Below are positions 7,390-16,141 of a stretch of 41,756 nt of DNA, one piece after another. Location of the stretch: positions 1-41,756 of the forward strand of contig CALJKL010000026.1 of the NCBI GenBank assembly GCA_937973555.1. Direction: 5' to 3'. The notes beneath the pieces are model-generated. The model made no database searches. It saw only the letters and a program-made list of their open reading frames with translations, and had not been told where the DNA came from. Source of the DNA: an uncultured Flavobacteriales bacterium. GTDB lineage: Bacteria > Bacteroidota > Bacteroidia > Flavobacteriales > Weeksellaceae. A program made the translations under genes and the position numbers. Within the stretch, counting starts at the first letter, position 1; the number at the start of each line of letters is the position of its first letter.

Positions 7390-10224
7390 ATGAACAAAGA
7401 AAAAGATTTCATCGAAATATACGGAGCGCGAGAACACAATCTTAAAAACATCAATGTAAAGATTCCGAGAAACGAATTGGTGGTTATTACCGGACTTTCG
7501 GGAAGTGGAAAATCGTCTTTGGCGTTTGATACTATTTTTGCCGAAGGACAGAGGAGATACATCGAAACTTTTTCTGCCTATGCAAGACAGTTTTTGGGTG
7601 GATTAGAACGTCCTGATGTCGACAAGATTGAAGGGCTTTCTCCGGTGATAGCCATCGAGCAGAAGACCACCAACAAAAACCCTCGTTCTACCGTAGGTAC
7701 TGTTACAGAGTTATATGACTTCCTTCGTCTTTTGTATGCCAGGGTTTCTGATGCCTATTCTATGGAGACGGGCGAGAAAATGGTGAGTTACACCGAGGAA
7801 CAGATTCTCGAAATCATCAAGGAAAACTACAAAGGCGAAAAAGTATTGTTATTGGCTCCTGTAGTTCGTTCTAGAAAAGGACATTATCATGAACTTTTTG
7901 TACAATTGGCCAAAAAAGGATATTCTCAGGCAAGGATAGATGGTGAATTACAGGATATAGAATACGATTTAAAATTAGACCGTTATAAAACCCACGATAT
8001 AGAAGTGGTAATAGACCGATGGATAATTGGTGAAAATGCTACTGAAAGCAGAATGCCAAAATCCCTTAAAACAGCAATGCAGATGGGAGATGGAGTAGTG
8101 ATGATTCAGAAATTGGGTGAAAACCAGTTTCAATATTTCTCCAAAAATTTGATGGATGCAGAAACCGGCAATGCTTTACCGATTCCTGAACCGAATACCT
8201 TTTCTTTTAATTCTCCGAAAGGCAGTTGTACCACTTGTAAAGGATTAGGAAGTATTAAAAAAATTAATGAAGAATACCTGGTAGAAAACCCAAAATTCTC
8301 TATCAACCAAGGGGCTTTGTTGCCTTTGGAAATTTTAAAGGGGAACAAATGGCTTTTAACCCAAATCAACAATATTTTAGAGATTTTTGGGATGAGCCTC
8401 AATACACCTTTCCATGAAATTCCTCGAGAAGCCTTAGACTATATTTATTACGGTTGTCAAAAAGAATTTACCGCAGATTTAAAATATGCAGGTATTTCTA
8501 AAAAAATAAAAATCAACTTTGAAGGACTTATTCCTTATCTAGAACAGATAGTAGACGACAAAGAAAACTATGATGCGATATTAATTGAAAGGCAATTTAC
8601 CACAGAAGAAACCTGCCCTGAATGCCATGGAGCAAGACTTCAGAAAAGCAGTTTGGCTTTTAAGATTGATGGTAAAAACATTGCCGAAGTCAATGCTCTG
8701 TCTTTATTGGATTTAAAGGATTGGCTTCACGAAATCAAAGATAAATTCAGCGAAAAAAATAAAATTATTGCTCAAGAAATTCTAAAAGAAATAGAAACTA
8801 GACTTCAGTTTTTATTGGATGTAGGCTTAGAATATTTGAGTTTAAACAGAAGTTCTAAAACCCTTTCTGGAGGAGAATCTCAACGCATCAGATTGGCGAC
8901 CCAAATTGGTTCACAATTGGTAAATGTACTCTATATTCTAGACGAGCCTTCTATTGGCTTACACCAAAGAGACAACGAAAGGCTTATTTCTTCTTTGAAA
9001 AATCTAAGAGACATAGGCAATTCTGTTTTGGTGGTAGAACATGACAAGGATATGATTCTAGAAGCCGATTATGTGTTGGATATTGGCCCTAGAGCCGGTA
9101 AACATGGAGGAGAAATCCTTTGGCAAGGAAAACCCAAAGAATTGGTAAAAGCCAATACTATTACGGCAGATTATTTAACGGGTAAAAAGTCCATAGAAAT
9201 TCCTCAAAAAAGAAGAAAAGGAAACGGAAAATCCCTTAAACTAAAAGGGGCTTCTGGAAACAACCTTAAAAATGTAAACCTTGAAATTCCTCTAGGAAAA
9301 TTAGTGGTGGTAACCGGCATTTCAGGAAGTGGTAAATCTTCCCTTATCAATGGAACTTTGTATCCTATCCTCAATAAACATTTTTACCGTGCCGTTCAAG
9401 AGCCTTTGCCTTACAAGAAGTTTGAAGGTATTGAAAATATTGATAAAATAGTAGATGTAGACCAAACGCCTATCGGCAGAACCCCGCGTTCTAATCCGGC
9501 CACCTATACCGGAATGTTTACCGATATCCGTAATCTTTTTGCTGAATTGCCGGAATCTAAAATCCGTGGTTATAAGGCCGGAAGATTTTCTTTTAATGTT
9601 AAAGGAGGAAGATGCGAAACCTGTCAGGGAGGTGGTTTAAAAGTGATTGAAATGAATTTCTTGCCGGATGTCTATGTGCATTGCGAAACCTGCAACGGAA
9701 AGCGTTTTAACCGAGAAACACTGGAAGTGCGTTACAAAGGAAAATCAATTTCGGATATATTGGATATGACCATTGATGAAGCTACGGATTTTTTTCAGCC
9801 TATTCCTAAAATTTATGCTAAAGTAAAAACCCTGCAAGATGTTGGTTTAGGATACATCACCCTTGGTCAACAATCTACCACATTAAGTGGAGGAGAGGCA
9901 CAACGAATAAAACTGGCCACTGAATTGGCCAAAAGACAAACCGGAAATACGCTGTATATTCTAGATGAACCTACTACAGGACTGCATTTTGAAGACGTTA
10001 AAATTTTGATGGATGCCATCAACCAATTGGTAGATTTGGGCAATTCTTTTATTATAATTGAGCACAATATGGATGTCATTAAACTGGCAGACCATATTAT
10101 AGATGTAGGATTAGAAGGCGGTAAAAAGGGAGGTGAGATTATCGCTACCGGAACACCAGAAGAAATCATCAAAAACAAAACTTCCTTAACGGCTAAGTTT
10201 TTGAAAAAAGAAATGGAATCATAA
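7390..10224 (+). CDS. uvrA: Excinuclease ABC subunit UvrA
   Basis: A 944-residue UvrA of full length. It carries two ABC ATPase halves: Walker A GLSGSGKSS near residues 35-43 and GISGSGKSS near 643; signatures LSGGESQRIRLA near 492 and LSGGEAQRIKLA near 831; Walker B LYILDEPSIGLH near 515 and LYILDEPTTGLH near 856. Zinc-binding cysteine pairs are CTTC (~280) with CPEC (~408), and CETC (~742) with CETC (~765). UvrA dimers find bulky DNA lesions and load UvrB in nucleotide excision repair. It heads a three-gene operon with the DUF421 gene (10 bases after) and the GNAT gene. No missing motif. Confidence 0.99.
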   Translation: MNKEKDFIEIYGAREHNLKNINVKIPRNELVVITGLSGSGKSSLAFDTIFAEGQRRYIETFSAYARQFLGGLERPDVDKIEGLSPVIAIEQKTTNKNPRSTVGTVTELYDFLRLLYARVSDAYSMETGEKMVSYTEEQILEIIKENYKGEKVLLLAPVVRSRKGHYHELFVQLAKKGYSQARIDGELQDIEYDLKLDRYKTHDIEVVIDRWIIGENATESRMPKSLKTAMQMGDGVVMIQKLGENQFQYFSKNLMDAETGNALPIPEPNTFSFNSPKGSCTTCKGLGSIKKINEEYLVENPKFSINQGALLPLEILKGNKWLLTQINNILEIFGMSLNTPFHEIPREALDYIYYGCQKEFTADLKYAGISKKIKINFEGLIPYLEQIVDDKENYDAILIERQFTTEETCPECHGARLQKSSLAFKIDGKNIAEVNALSLLDLKDWLHEIKDKFSEKNKIIAQEILKEIETRLQFLLDVGLEYLSLNRSSKTLSGGESQRIRLATQIGSQLVNVLYILDEPSIGLHQRDNERLISSLKNLRDIGNSVLVVEHDKDMILEADYVLDIGPRAGKHGGEILWQGKPKELVKANTITADYLTGKKSIEIPQKRRKGNGKSLKLKGASGNNLKNVNLEIPLGKLVVVTGISGSGKSSLINGTLYPILNKHFYRAVQEPLPYKKFEGIENIDKIVDVDQTPIGRTPRSNPATYTGMFTDIRNLFAELPESKIRGYKAGRFSFNVKGGRCETCQGGGLKVIEMNFLPDVYVHCETCNGKRFNRETLEVRYKGKSISDILDMTIDEATDFFQPIPKIYAKVKTLQDVGLGYITLGQQSTTLSGGEAQRIKLATELAKRQTGNTLYILDEPTTGLHFEDVKILMDAINQLVDLGNSFIIIEHNMDVIKLADHIIDVGLEGGKKGGEIIATGTPEEIIKNKTSLTAKFLKKEMES

Positions 10225-10234
10225 CATTGTCCCT

Positions 10235-10744
10235 ATGCAATACCTAGATATTATCATTCGTTCCTTAACCGTTTATCTTTTTATGATATTGGGTTTGAGG
10301 ATTTTCGGAAAAAACCAATTGTCACAGTTAAATGCCGGAGATATCGTTCTGCTTTTGTTGATATCCAATGCCGTTCAAAACGCAATGGTAGGAGAAAACA
10401 CAAGTCTAAATGGAGGGCTAGTGGCAGCTTTGGTGCTTTTTATTGCTAATTTTTCTTTGAAAAAACTGATGTTCAAAAATCCTAAAATTAGAGATTTGGT
10501 AGAAGCAGAACCGGTTATCCTAGTCAAAGATGGATGGGTAGATGATATGGCCCTAAAAAAGGTAGAACTTACTTTAGATGAATTGTTAGAATCTATACAT
10601 GAACATGGAGTGGAAAGTATTGATGAAGTAAAACTAGCTATACTAGAAGTGGATGGCAATATTAGTGTTATATCTTTTGATAACAACAGACAGACACATT
10701 TTACGCGTCATCGTAAGAAAAAAATACTTCGAAGAAAATTATAA
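10235..10744 (+). CDS. DUF421 / YetF-like membrane protein
   Basis: A 169-residue protein with three N-terminal membrane helices (about residues 5-75, including LTVYLFMILGLRIFGKNQ and GDIVLLLLISNAVQNAMVG). A soluble YetF-type domain follows (EPVILVKDGWVDDMALKKV, then LDELLESIHEHGVESIDEVK, then AILEVDGNISVI). This is the DUF421 layout. Known only as a membrane protein family linked to sporulation and stress in Firmicutes; its function is undefined in Bacteroidota. Starts 10 bases after uvrA and ends 9 bases before the acetyltransferase, so it is very likely co-transcribed. Somewhat shorter than B. subtilis members, which carry a longer tail. Confidence 0.88.
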   Translation: MQYLDIIIRSLTVYLFMILGLRIFGKNQLSQLNAGDIVLLLLISNAVQNAMVGENTSLNGGLVAALVLFIANFSLKKLMFKNPKIRDLVEAEPVILVKDGWVDDMALKKVELTLDELLESIHEHGVESIDEVKLAILEVDGNISVISFDNNRQTHFTRHRKKKILRRKL

Positions 10745-10753
10745 TTAAATCTT

Positions 10754-11245
10754 ATGAATTACGAAATCCGAGAAATGCTTTCAGTAGATGGCAAAGCTGT
10801 ACTCGAAATCTTTGAAGAAGGAATTGCCGGTGGCAATGCTACCTTTGATAAAACTGCCCCAACATGGGAATCTTGGGATATCAACCATTTCAAGAACTCA
10901 AGGTTTGTTGCGGTAGATGAAAACAATTCCATTGCCGGATGGGCTGCCCTAAAGCCTGTAAGCAACAGAGATTGTTTTAATGGAGTAGCAGAGGTAAGCA
11001 TTTATCTCACATATTCTGCACAAGGAAAAGGATTGGGTAAGGTAATGCTTCAGAAACTGATTTTAGACAGCGAAGAACATGGCTTCTGGATGCTGCAATC
11101 CGGAATTTTTCCGGAAAATATTGCCAGTATCAAACTGCATGAAAAATTAGGCTTTAGAACGGTTGGCTATCGAGAAAAAATTGCTCAAATGAATAGCACT
11201 TGGCGCAATATTGTTTTGATGGAAAGAAGAAGTGGGAAGGTTTAA
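10754..11245 (+). CDS. GNAT N-acetyltransferase, phosphinothricin/methionine-sulfone acetyltransferase-like
   Basis: A 163-residue single-domain GNAT enzyme. Residues 90-96 (QGKGLGK) form the acetyl-CoA pyrophosphate loop. GIAGGNATFDKTAPTWESW near the N-terminus and GFRTVGYREKIAQMNSTWRN near the C-terminus are typical of the PAT/MnaT branch, which acetylates the amino group of small amino-acid analogues. The exact substrate is not predictable. Third gene of the uvrA operon (9 bases after DUF421). Its stop lies 2 bases from the stop of the convergent lipoprotein gene, with no hairpin between them. Confidence 0.88.
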   Translation: MNYEIREMLSVDGKAVLEIFEEGIAGGNATFDKTAPTWESWDINHFKNSRFVAVDENNSIAGWAALKPVSNRDCFNGVAEVSIYLTYSAQGKGLGKVMLQKLILDSEEHGFWMLQSGIFPENIASIKLHEKLGFRTVGYREKIAQMNSTWRNIVLMERRSGKV

Positions 11246-11247
11246 TT

Positions 11248-12009
11248 TTATGCACTACCAGCAATTTTAAACAATTCTATTTTTTGAGTTGTTAGATTTA
11301 AAATAATGAAAATATTACAGTTGCCTCCATCATTCATACTAATTTGAAAATATTTATAGCTTTCAAGTATATAAGATTCTTTACAAAAACAATGAATATA
11401 AATTAAGTTCTGTTTTGTTTTATCTTTGACAGATTCAATTTGTTTAATGTATTCAGAATATTTTCTTAATCTTTTATTATTGAATGTTTTTTTAAGAATA
11501 TTATCAATTTTTGTTAATTCTTCAGTATTTAAATCATAATTAATTAAATCCTGATTATCTGAACTATTGAATTTATTATAAAATGTAAAAACTGCGTAAT
11601 CTTTAAAATTTTGAAAATTTATTTGGTTTTTTACTTTCAAAGATGTTTTATCAATTTTAATTCTATCTGGATATTCTCCATCACAAAATTCAATAAATCC
11701 ATTTTTTAAAACTGCGGTTTCGGCTCCATTATAACTCAAACGAAATGGGAAAAATTTAATGGTATCATTTTTTATTTGAGTCATTCCTTCAAAAGTTTCT
11801 ATTTTAGTATGATTTGTTTCTTTCAGGGAATCAATGAAAACAAATGAACTATCTGAATAAATTTTAAGTGTCCTATCAACTTTACTAAAATCATGAATAT
11901 TTTGTGAAGCAATTAATAAAGTTTCTTTTTTCTGGTTTTGGGTTAATTTAGCACAACCTAAAAATATTAATAAAATTGCAATTAAAATTGTTCTTATTAT
12001 GTTTTTCAT
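11248..12009 (-). CDS. Hypothetical lipoprotein, family unrecognised
   Basis: A 253-residue protein with a lipoprotein signal: basic start MKNIIRT, hydrophobic core ILIAILLIF and lipobox LGC, so Cys19 should be acylated and the protein exported to the envelope. The rest is rich in Lys, Asn, Ile and Phe, with motifs such as FNKFNSSDNQDLINYDLNTE, and I recognise no domain. The gene is clearly more AT-rich than its neighbours and sits alone on the minus strand, convergent with the GNAT gene (2-base gap), suggesting a recently acquired or lineage-specific gene. An AT-rich upstream stretch (12010-12060) holds TATATTTA, one mismatch from a -7 box. Confidence 0.7.
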   Translation of the reverse strand: MKNIIRTILIAILLIFLGCAKLTQNQKKETLLIASQNIHDFSKVDRTLKIYSDSSFVFIDSLKETNHTKIETFEGMTQIKNDTIKFFPFRLSYNGAETAVLKNGFIEFCDGEYPDRIKIDKTSLKVKNQINFQNFKDYAVFTFYNKFNSSDNQDLINYDLNTEELTKIDNILKKTFNNKRLRKYSEYIKQIESVKDKTKQNLIYIHCFCKESYILESYKYFQISMNDGGNCNIFIILNLTTQKIELFKIAGSA

Positions 12010-12117
12010 AAAATGTTAAATAATAATAAATATACAAAAATTTTCAAAGGCTTTTTAAATTTTATTTAAGGCTTTGACAGAATCATTTAACGGCTTATTA
12101 TTTCCGATTATAATCCC

Positions 12118-12125
12118 TACTTTTG
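12118..12125 (+). promoter_or_regulatory. -7 box of the HAD gene
   Basis: TACTTTTG, exact TAnnTTTG match, 15 bases before the ATG at 12141; a very short leader is expected. No well-placed -33 element. Confidence 0.6.
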
Positions 12126-12140
12126 CAAAAAAAATAAAGC

Positions 12141-12803
12141 ATGCCCTTAAAAGCCGTATTGTTTGACATGGATGGCGTGATAGTGGATACGGAACCCCTT
12201 CACCGAAAAGCCTATTTTAAAACCTTTGAAGATTTGGGCATTGATGTTTCAGAAGAACTATACGCTTCTTTTACCGGCAATTCTACCAAGAAAGTATGCA
12301 AAACACTTATATCAGCATTTCAGTTAGAAATAGAACATCAGGAGATTGCAGCCATCAAAAGAAAATATTTTAAACATTATTTTGATACCGACCCAGATTT
12401 CGACCTTTTACCTGACGTAAGAGAACTCATCGTTCATTATTTTGAAAACAACATTAAATTGGTTTTGGCTTCCTCGGCAAGTCTTAATACCATCCATTGG
12501 GTATTTGAAAAATTCGGTTTAGAAAAATATTTTTTGGGGAAAATCAGTGGGGCAGAGTTGGAAGAATCTAAACCCCATCCCGAAATCTTTATAAAGGCAG
12601 CGCAAATAGCCCATGAATCAAAGGAGAACTGCATGGTAATAGAAGATTCTACCAATGGTATTTTGGCAGCTCATAAGGCCGGTATTTTTTGTGCCGCCTA
12701 CAGAAGTGAGCATTCTGCTTTACAAGATTATTCCTTAGCAGATATTTTGGTTTCAGATTTTTCAGAATTAAAACCTGAAAAAATTCAAAAATATTTCAGT
12801 TAA
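12141..12803 (+). CDS. HAD-superfamily phosphatase / beta-phosphoglucomutase-like
   Basis: A 220-residue HAD hydrolase. Motif I is VLFDMDGVIVDTEPLH, with nucleophile Asp9 and acid/base Asp11. An alpha-helical cap follows (residues ~17-85). Motif II is LVLASSAS, motif III the lysine in EESKPHPEIF, and motif IV MVIEDSTNGILAAHKAGI. This is the subfamily IA pattern of beta-phosphoglucomutase and related sugar-phosphate phosphatases; the substrate is undetermined. Its stop is 1 base from the stop of the convergent mgsA gene, so the two 3' ends must overlap in RNA. Confidence 0.9.
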   Translation: MPLKAVLFDMDGVIVDTEPLHRKAYFKTFEDLGIDVSEELYASFTGNSTKKVCKTLISAFQLEIEHQEIAAIKRKYFKHYFDTDPDFDLLPDVRELIVHYFENNIKLVLASSASLNTIHWVFEKFGLEKYFLGKISGAELEESKPHPEIFIKAAQIAHESKENCMVIEDSTNGILAAHKAGIFCAAYRSEHSALQDYSLADILVSDFSELKPEKIQKYFS

Positions 12804-12804
12804 G

Positions 12805-13266
12805 CTATATCCCTTTTTCTACATTTCTGTTGAGATAATTTTGATAATCAGGTATATCGGCTATATATTCAGTATTCATAAAAGGAGAGGAGATGATGAA
12901 ATCTGCCGTAGCAGCATCACACGCCATTGGGATATTCCAAACCACACCTAATCTCAAAAGCGCCTTCACATCACTGTCATGAGGTTGCGCTTCCATAGGG
13001 TCCCAAAAGAAAATAACAACATCTATTTTTCCCTCGGCTATCATAGAGCCCAATTGTTGGTCGCCTCCTAATGGTCCACTCATCACTCTTTTTACTTCTA
13101 CGCCCAAATGGTTTTCTATCAATTTTCCGGTAGTACCCGTAGCGATAAGTTGATGCAAAGTAATAGTGTCTTTATGTTTTTTTACCCAATTCACCAATTC
13201 GTCTTTCTTGTGGTCATGCGCCACCAAAGCAATGGTCTTTTTTGGTTGTAAAACTTTCTGGTTCAT
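12805..13266 (-). CDS. mgsA: Methylglyoxal synthase
   Basis: A 153-residue methylglyoxal synthase of typical length, converting dihydroxyacetone phosphate to methylglyoxal and phosphate as an overflow bypass when phosphorylated sugars accumulate. Family motifs are KTIALVAHDHKKDELVNWV, the phosphate-binding loop ATGTTGKLIE, SGPLGGDQQLG with catalytic Asp69, and FFWDPMEAQPHDSDVKALLR. Only 38 bases separate the mgsA ATG from the terminator behind the peroxiredoxin gene, so it probably has its own promoter, though I see no TAnnTTTG box there. Tail-to-tail with the HAD gene. Confidence 0.96.
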   Translation of the reverse strand: MNQKVLQPKKTIALVAHDHKKDELVNWVKKHKDTITLHQLIATGTTGKLIENHLGVEVKRVMSGPLGGDQQLGSMIAEGKIDVVIFFWDPMEAQPHDSDVKALLRLGVVWNIPMACDAATADFIISSPFMNTEYIADIPDYQNYLNRNVEKGI

Positions 13267-13291
13267 GCCTTAAATTTTAGTAAAGGTAAAG

Positions 13292-13322
13292 AAAAAAGGC
13301 AGAACAATATTTGCGCTGCCTT
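13292..13322 (-). terminator. Peroxiredoxin gene terminator
   Basis: On the minus strand the stem AAGGCAGC...GCTGCCTT-type inverted repeat (13297-13322) is followed by a T-run (13292-13297 read on the complement). It lies 24 bases after the peroxiredoxin stop. Confidence 0.75.
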
Positions 13323-13345
13323 ATATAATTGGGTCTAATGAAGTA

Positions 13346-13978
13346 TTAGTGTGTACTTAAATAAGCTGCTGTACTGCTTCTGTCTGCATTCATGGCATCT
13401 TTACCTTCTTGCCAGTTAGCAGGACATACTTCACCATATTTCTGAACGTGTGTATACGCATCAATTAATCTTAAATATTCAGCAACATTTCTTCCTAAAG
13501 GCATATCGTTTACACTTTCGTGGAAGATTTTTCCTTCTTCATCAATTAAATAAGTGGCTCTATAGGTAACATTAGAACCTACAAATACTTCATTTCCTTC
13601 TTCATCATATTCAAAATCTTGGTCTACAATTCCTAAAATATTAGCCAATTGTCTGTGGGTATCTGCTAACAATGGATAGGTTACCCCTTCTATACCCCCT
13701 TTGTTTTTAGGAGTATTTAACCATGCAAAATGAACTTCATTGGTATCACAAGATGCTCCAATAACGATAGTGTTTCTTTTCTTAAATTCTTCTACTTCAG
13801 CCTGAAAAGCATGTAATTCTGTTGGACAAACAAAAGTGAAATCTTTTGGATACCAAAACAAAACAATCTTGGTTTGTCTGTTCACTGCTTCTTCAAAAAT
13901 GTTTAATCTTACATTTTCTCCAGATTTTGTAATGGCGTCTACTGCTACGCTTGGGAATTTTTTTCCTACTAATGACAT
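13346..13978 (-). CDS. ahpC: 2-Cys peroxiredoxin (AhpC/Prx1 type)
   Basis: A 210-residue typical 2-Cys peroxiredoxin. The peroxidatic cysteine is Cys51 in KDFTFVCPTELHAF and the resolving cysteine is Cys185 in GEVCPANW. PLGRNVAEYLRLIDA matches the AhpC/Prx1 class. It reduces hydrogen peroxide and organic peroxides in the cytosol, being recycled by AhpF or thioredoxin; no ahpF is in the window. Length exceeds enterobacterial AhpC (187), as is normal for the Prx1-like Bacteroidota form. It has the best promoter in the window (14008-14035) and its own terminator. No OxyR site was identified. Confidence 0.94.
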   Translation of the reverse strand: MSLVGKKFPSVAVDAITKSGENVRLNIFEEAVNRQTKIVLFWYPKDFTFVCPTELHAFQAEVEEFKKRNTIVIGASCDTNEVHFAWLNTPKNKGGIEGVTYPLLADTHRQLANILGIVDQDFEYDEEGNEVFVGSNVTYRATYLIDEEGKIFHESVNDMPLGRNVAEYLRLIDAYTHVQKYGEVCPANWQEGKDAMNADRSSTAAYLSTH

Positions 13979-14007
13979 GTTTATTTATCTTTAAAATTTA
14001 ACCACTG

Positions 14008-14035
14008 CAAAGTTAATAATTTTTACTCGGACAAA
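14008..14035 (-). promoter_or_regulatory. Promoter of the peroxiredoxin gene
   Basis: Minus strand: -33 element TTTG (14035-14032), 16-base spacer, -7 box TAACTTTG (14015-14008). Both halves match the Bacteroidota consensus, and the ATG is about 30 bases downstream. Confidence 0.7.
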
Positions 14036-14087
14036 CAGGGGTGGAGTTATTCATTCTATCTATAATAAGATTAAAATATCCTATAAT

Positions 14088-14120
14088 AAAAAAAATCCGA
14101 TCAAAAACATTTTGACCGGA
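14088..14120 (-). terminator. Aspartate aminotransferase terminator
   Basis: Eleven-bp stem with one G-T pair (complement of TCCGATCAAAA at 14096-14106 with TTTTGACCGGA at 14110-14120), followed on the minus strand by a run of T's (14095-14088). It lies 26 bases beyond the stop codon. Confidence 0.8.
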
Positions 14121-14146
14121 ATATATGTTAAAACAAGTTTAGTTGA

Positions 14147-15340
14147 TTATTGAAACTTTTCTAAAAGGGTTTTGATTCTTCTCATCGCTTCTTTCAGTTC
14201 TTCTTCAGAAGCAGCGTAAGAAAATCTGATACAGTTTTTGTCTCCGAAACTCACTCCACCTACAGAGGCTACATGGGCTTTTTCTAACAAGAACATAGAG
14301 AAATCATCAGAATTTTTTATTTCAACTCCATCCAAAGTTTTGCCGATATAATAAGAAATATCTGGGAAGAAATAGAAAGCAGCCTTAGGCAAATTCACTT
14401 TAAAACCAGGAATTTCTTTCATTAAATCATACACCAAATCTCTTCTTTTATGGAAACTTTCCACCATAAAGTGGTATTCTTTAGGGTCTGTTTCCAAACC
14501 TACAATTGATGCTCTTTGGGCTACGGTATTGGCACCACTGGTTACTTGCCCTTGTAATTTATCACATGCTGCAGCCAACCAATCTGGACAAGCAGAATAT
14601 CCAATTCTCCAGCCTGTCATGGCAAATGCCTTAGACATTCCGTTGATAACTGCCGTTTGATTAAACACCTGTGGAAATTCTGCAATAGAAACATGCTCTC
14701 CATCATAATTGATGAATTCGTAGATTTCATCAGAGATTATGATAATATCAGGATATTTGGCCATTACATTGGCAATTTTCTCTAATTCTGCTCTGGTGTA
14801 GTAACTTCCTGACGGATTACATGGCGAACTGTAAAGGATTGCTTTAGTTTTTGGGGTAATGGCAGCTTCTAGTTGTTCTGCAGTCATTTTGAATTCGGTA
14901 TCAATGTTGGTTTCAATAAATACGGAAATACCTCCGTTTATTTTCACCATTTCATCATATGAAACCCAATATGGTGCAGGCAAAATCACTTCGTCTCCAT
15001 CATTTACCAATGCTGCCAAAACATTGAAAATATTTTGTTTGGCTCCGTTTGCCACACAGATTTGAGATGGTTTATAGTCTAAATTATTATCTCTTTTTAA
15101 TTTGTTGACAATGGCTTGCCTTAAATCTAAAAATCCCGGAACAGGAGAGTAGTGACTAAAATTATCGTTAATAGCATCAAAAGCGGCTTGCTTTATATTC
15201 TGAGGCACATCAAAATCTGGTTCTCCTAAAGTAAGCGAAATTACATCAATACCTGCTGCTTTCATCTCTCTCGCCTTGTTGCTCATTACGAATGTCTGAG
15301 AATAACTCAATCTGTTTAATCTGTCCGAAACTTTTCCCAT
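14147..15340 (-). CDS. Aspartate aminotransferase family, class I PLP-dependent
   Basis: A 397-residue fold-type I aminotransferase of subgroup I-gamma type. The PLP lysine is Lys237 in NGMSKAFAMTGWRIGY. PLP contacts are SSPCNPSGSYY (Asn175) and ISDEIYEF (Asp204, Tyr207), and GGVSFGDKNCIRFSYA carries the carboxylate-binding arginine near the C-terminus. It should convert aspartate and 2-oxoglutarate to oxaloacetate and glutamate, though relatives also act on prephenate or aromatic substrates. Divergent from rsmG with only about 90 bases between starts, and both -7 boxes lie in that gap. Ends at its own terminator. Confidence 0.93.
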   Translation of the reverse strand: MGKVSDRLNRLSYSQTFVMSNKAREMKAAGIDVISLTLGEPDFDVPQNIKQAAFDAINDNFSHYSPVPGFLDLRQAIVNKLKRDNNLDYKPSQICVANGAKQNIFNVLAALVNDGDEVILPAPYWVSYDEMVKINGGISVFIETNIDTEFKMTAEQLEAAITPKTKAILYSSPCNPSGSYYTRAELEKIANVMAKYPDIIIISDEIYEFINYDGEHVSIAEFPQVFNQTAVINGMSKAFAMTGWRIGYSACPDWLAAACDKLQGQVTSGANTVAQRASIVGLETDPKEYHFMVESFHKRRDLVYDLMKEIPGFKVNLPKAAFYFFPDISYYIGKTLDGVEIKNSDDFSMFLLEKAHVASVGGVSFGDKNCIRFSYAASEEELKEAMRRIKTLLEKFQ

Positions 15341-15357
15341 ATCTTTAATATTTGAAG

Positions 15358-15365
15358 CAAATATA
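15358..15365 (-). promoter_or_regulatory. -7 box of the aminotransferase gene
   Basis: Minus strand TATATTTG, exact consensus, 17 bases before the ATG. A TTTTG about 25 bases further upstream is slightly too far for an ideal -33 element. Confidence 0.6.
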
Positions 15366-15410
15366 GGGATTCTGACTAAAAAATTTAGAACAAAACAGAT
15401 TAAAAATCCT

Positions 15411-15418
15411 TAATTTTG
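15411..15418 (+). promoter_or_regulatory. -7 box of rsmG
   Basis: TAATTTTG, exact consensus, 15 bases before the ATG at 15434. The upstream in-frame TTG at 15416 lies inside this box, so it cannot be the translation start. Confidence 0.65.
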
Positions 15419-15433
15419 TATAAATTTTTTAGG

Positions 15434-16069
15434 ATGACCATTGATTTGATAATTAAATATTTTCCGGATTTAACAGAAGAACAAAAAGCCCAATTTGAAC
15501 AATTGGAAGCTCTTTATAAGGATTGGAATGAGAAGATAAATGTGATTTCCAGAAAAGATGTGGACGAGTTTTATGAAAGACATGTATTGCACTCTTTAGG
15601 AATTGCTAAAATAATGCCTTTTGCTGAAGGGACTAAAGTTTTAGATATCGGTACTGGGGGTGGTTTTCCGGGGATTCCGTTGGCTATTTTATTCCCCAAT
15701 ACGGATTTTACCTTGGTAGATTCTATCGGTAAAAAAATTACGGTAGTAAAAGCAGTTGCAGAAAATTTAGGGTTGAAAAACGTAAAAGCCTACCATGAAA
15801 GAGCTGAAAAAATAAAAGACAAATTCCATTTTGTAGTGAGCAGAGCAGTAACACAGATGCCGGTTTTCCTTCGCTGGTTGAAGGGGAAATTCGAAAAAGA
15901 ACAGTTCAATGAAAAGCACAATGGCGTTTTGTATCTAAAAGGTGGTGACCTTGCAGAAGAACTTGCAGGCATAAAATGTGAGATTTACAATCTGAAAAAT
16001 CACTTTGAAGAAGAATTTTTTGAAACTAAAAAAGTGGTATATTTATCAAAGGGAAATTTTAACAGTTAA
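15434..16069 (+). CDS. rsmG: 16S rRNA (guanine(527)-N7)-methyltransferase RsmG
   Basis: A 211-residue RsmG (GidB), which methylates N7 of G527 in 16S rRNA using S-adenosylmethionine. Motifs are LYKDWNEKINVISRKD, FYERHVLHSLGIA, the SAM loop VLDIGTGGGFPGIPLAILFP, and FVVSRAVTQMPVFLRW. I start at ATG 15434 (MTIDLIIKYFP), not at the in-frame TTG at 15416, because the -7 box at 15411-15418 covers that TTG. The 211-residue length fits the family. Divergent from the aminotransferase gene. The nuclease gene follows after 72 bases with no visible terminator. Confidence 0.95.
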   Translation: MTIDLIIKYFPDLTEEQKAQFEQLEALYKDWNEKINVISRKDVDEFYERHVLHSLGIAKIMPFAEGTKVLDIGTGGGFPGIPLAILFPNTDFTLVDSIGKKITVVKAVAENLGLKNVKAYHERAEKIKDKFHFVVSRAVTQMPVFLRWLKGKFEKEQFNEKHNGVLYLKGGDLAEELAGIKCEIYNLKNHFEEEFFETKKVVYLSKGNFNS

Positions 16070-16141
16070 AATTTTAATTTCAAATTTCCTTTTTCATAAT
16101 TCTTGAAAATAAATTCATCAAAAAATCTTTGGTTTTAAACC

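Noticed and set aside
15416..15433. TTG at 15416 as start of rsmG
   Set aside because: It is part of the -7 promoter box, and the ATG at 15434 gives the expected protein.
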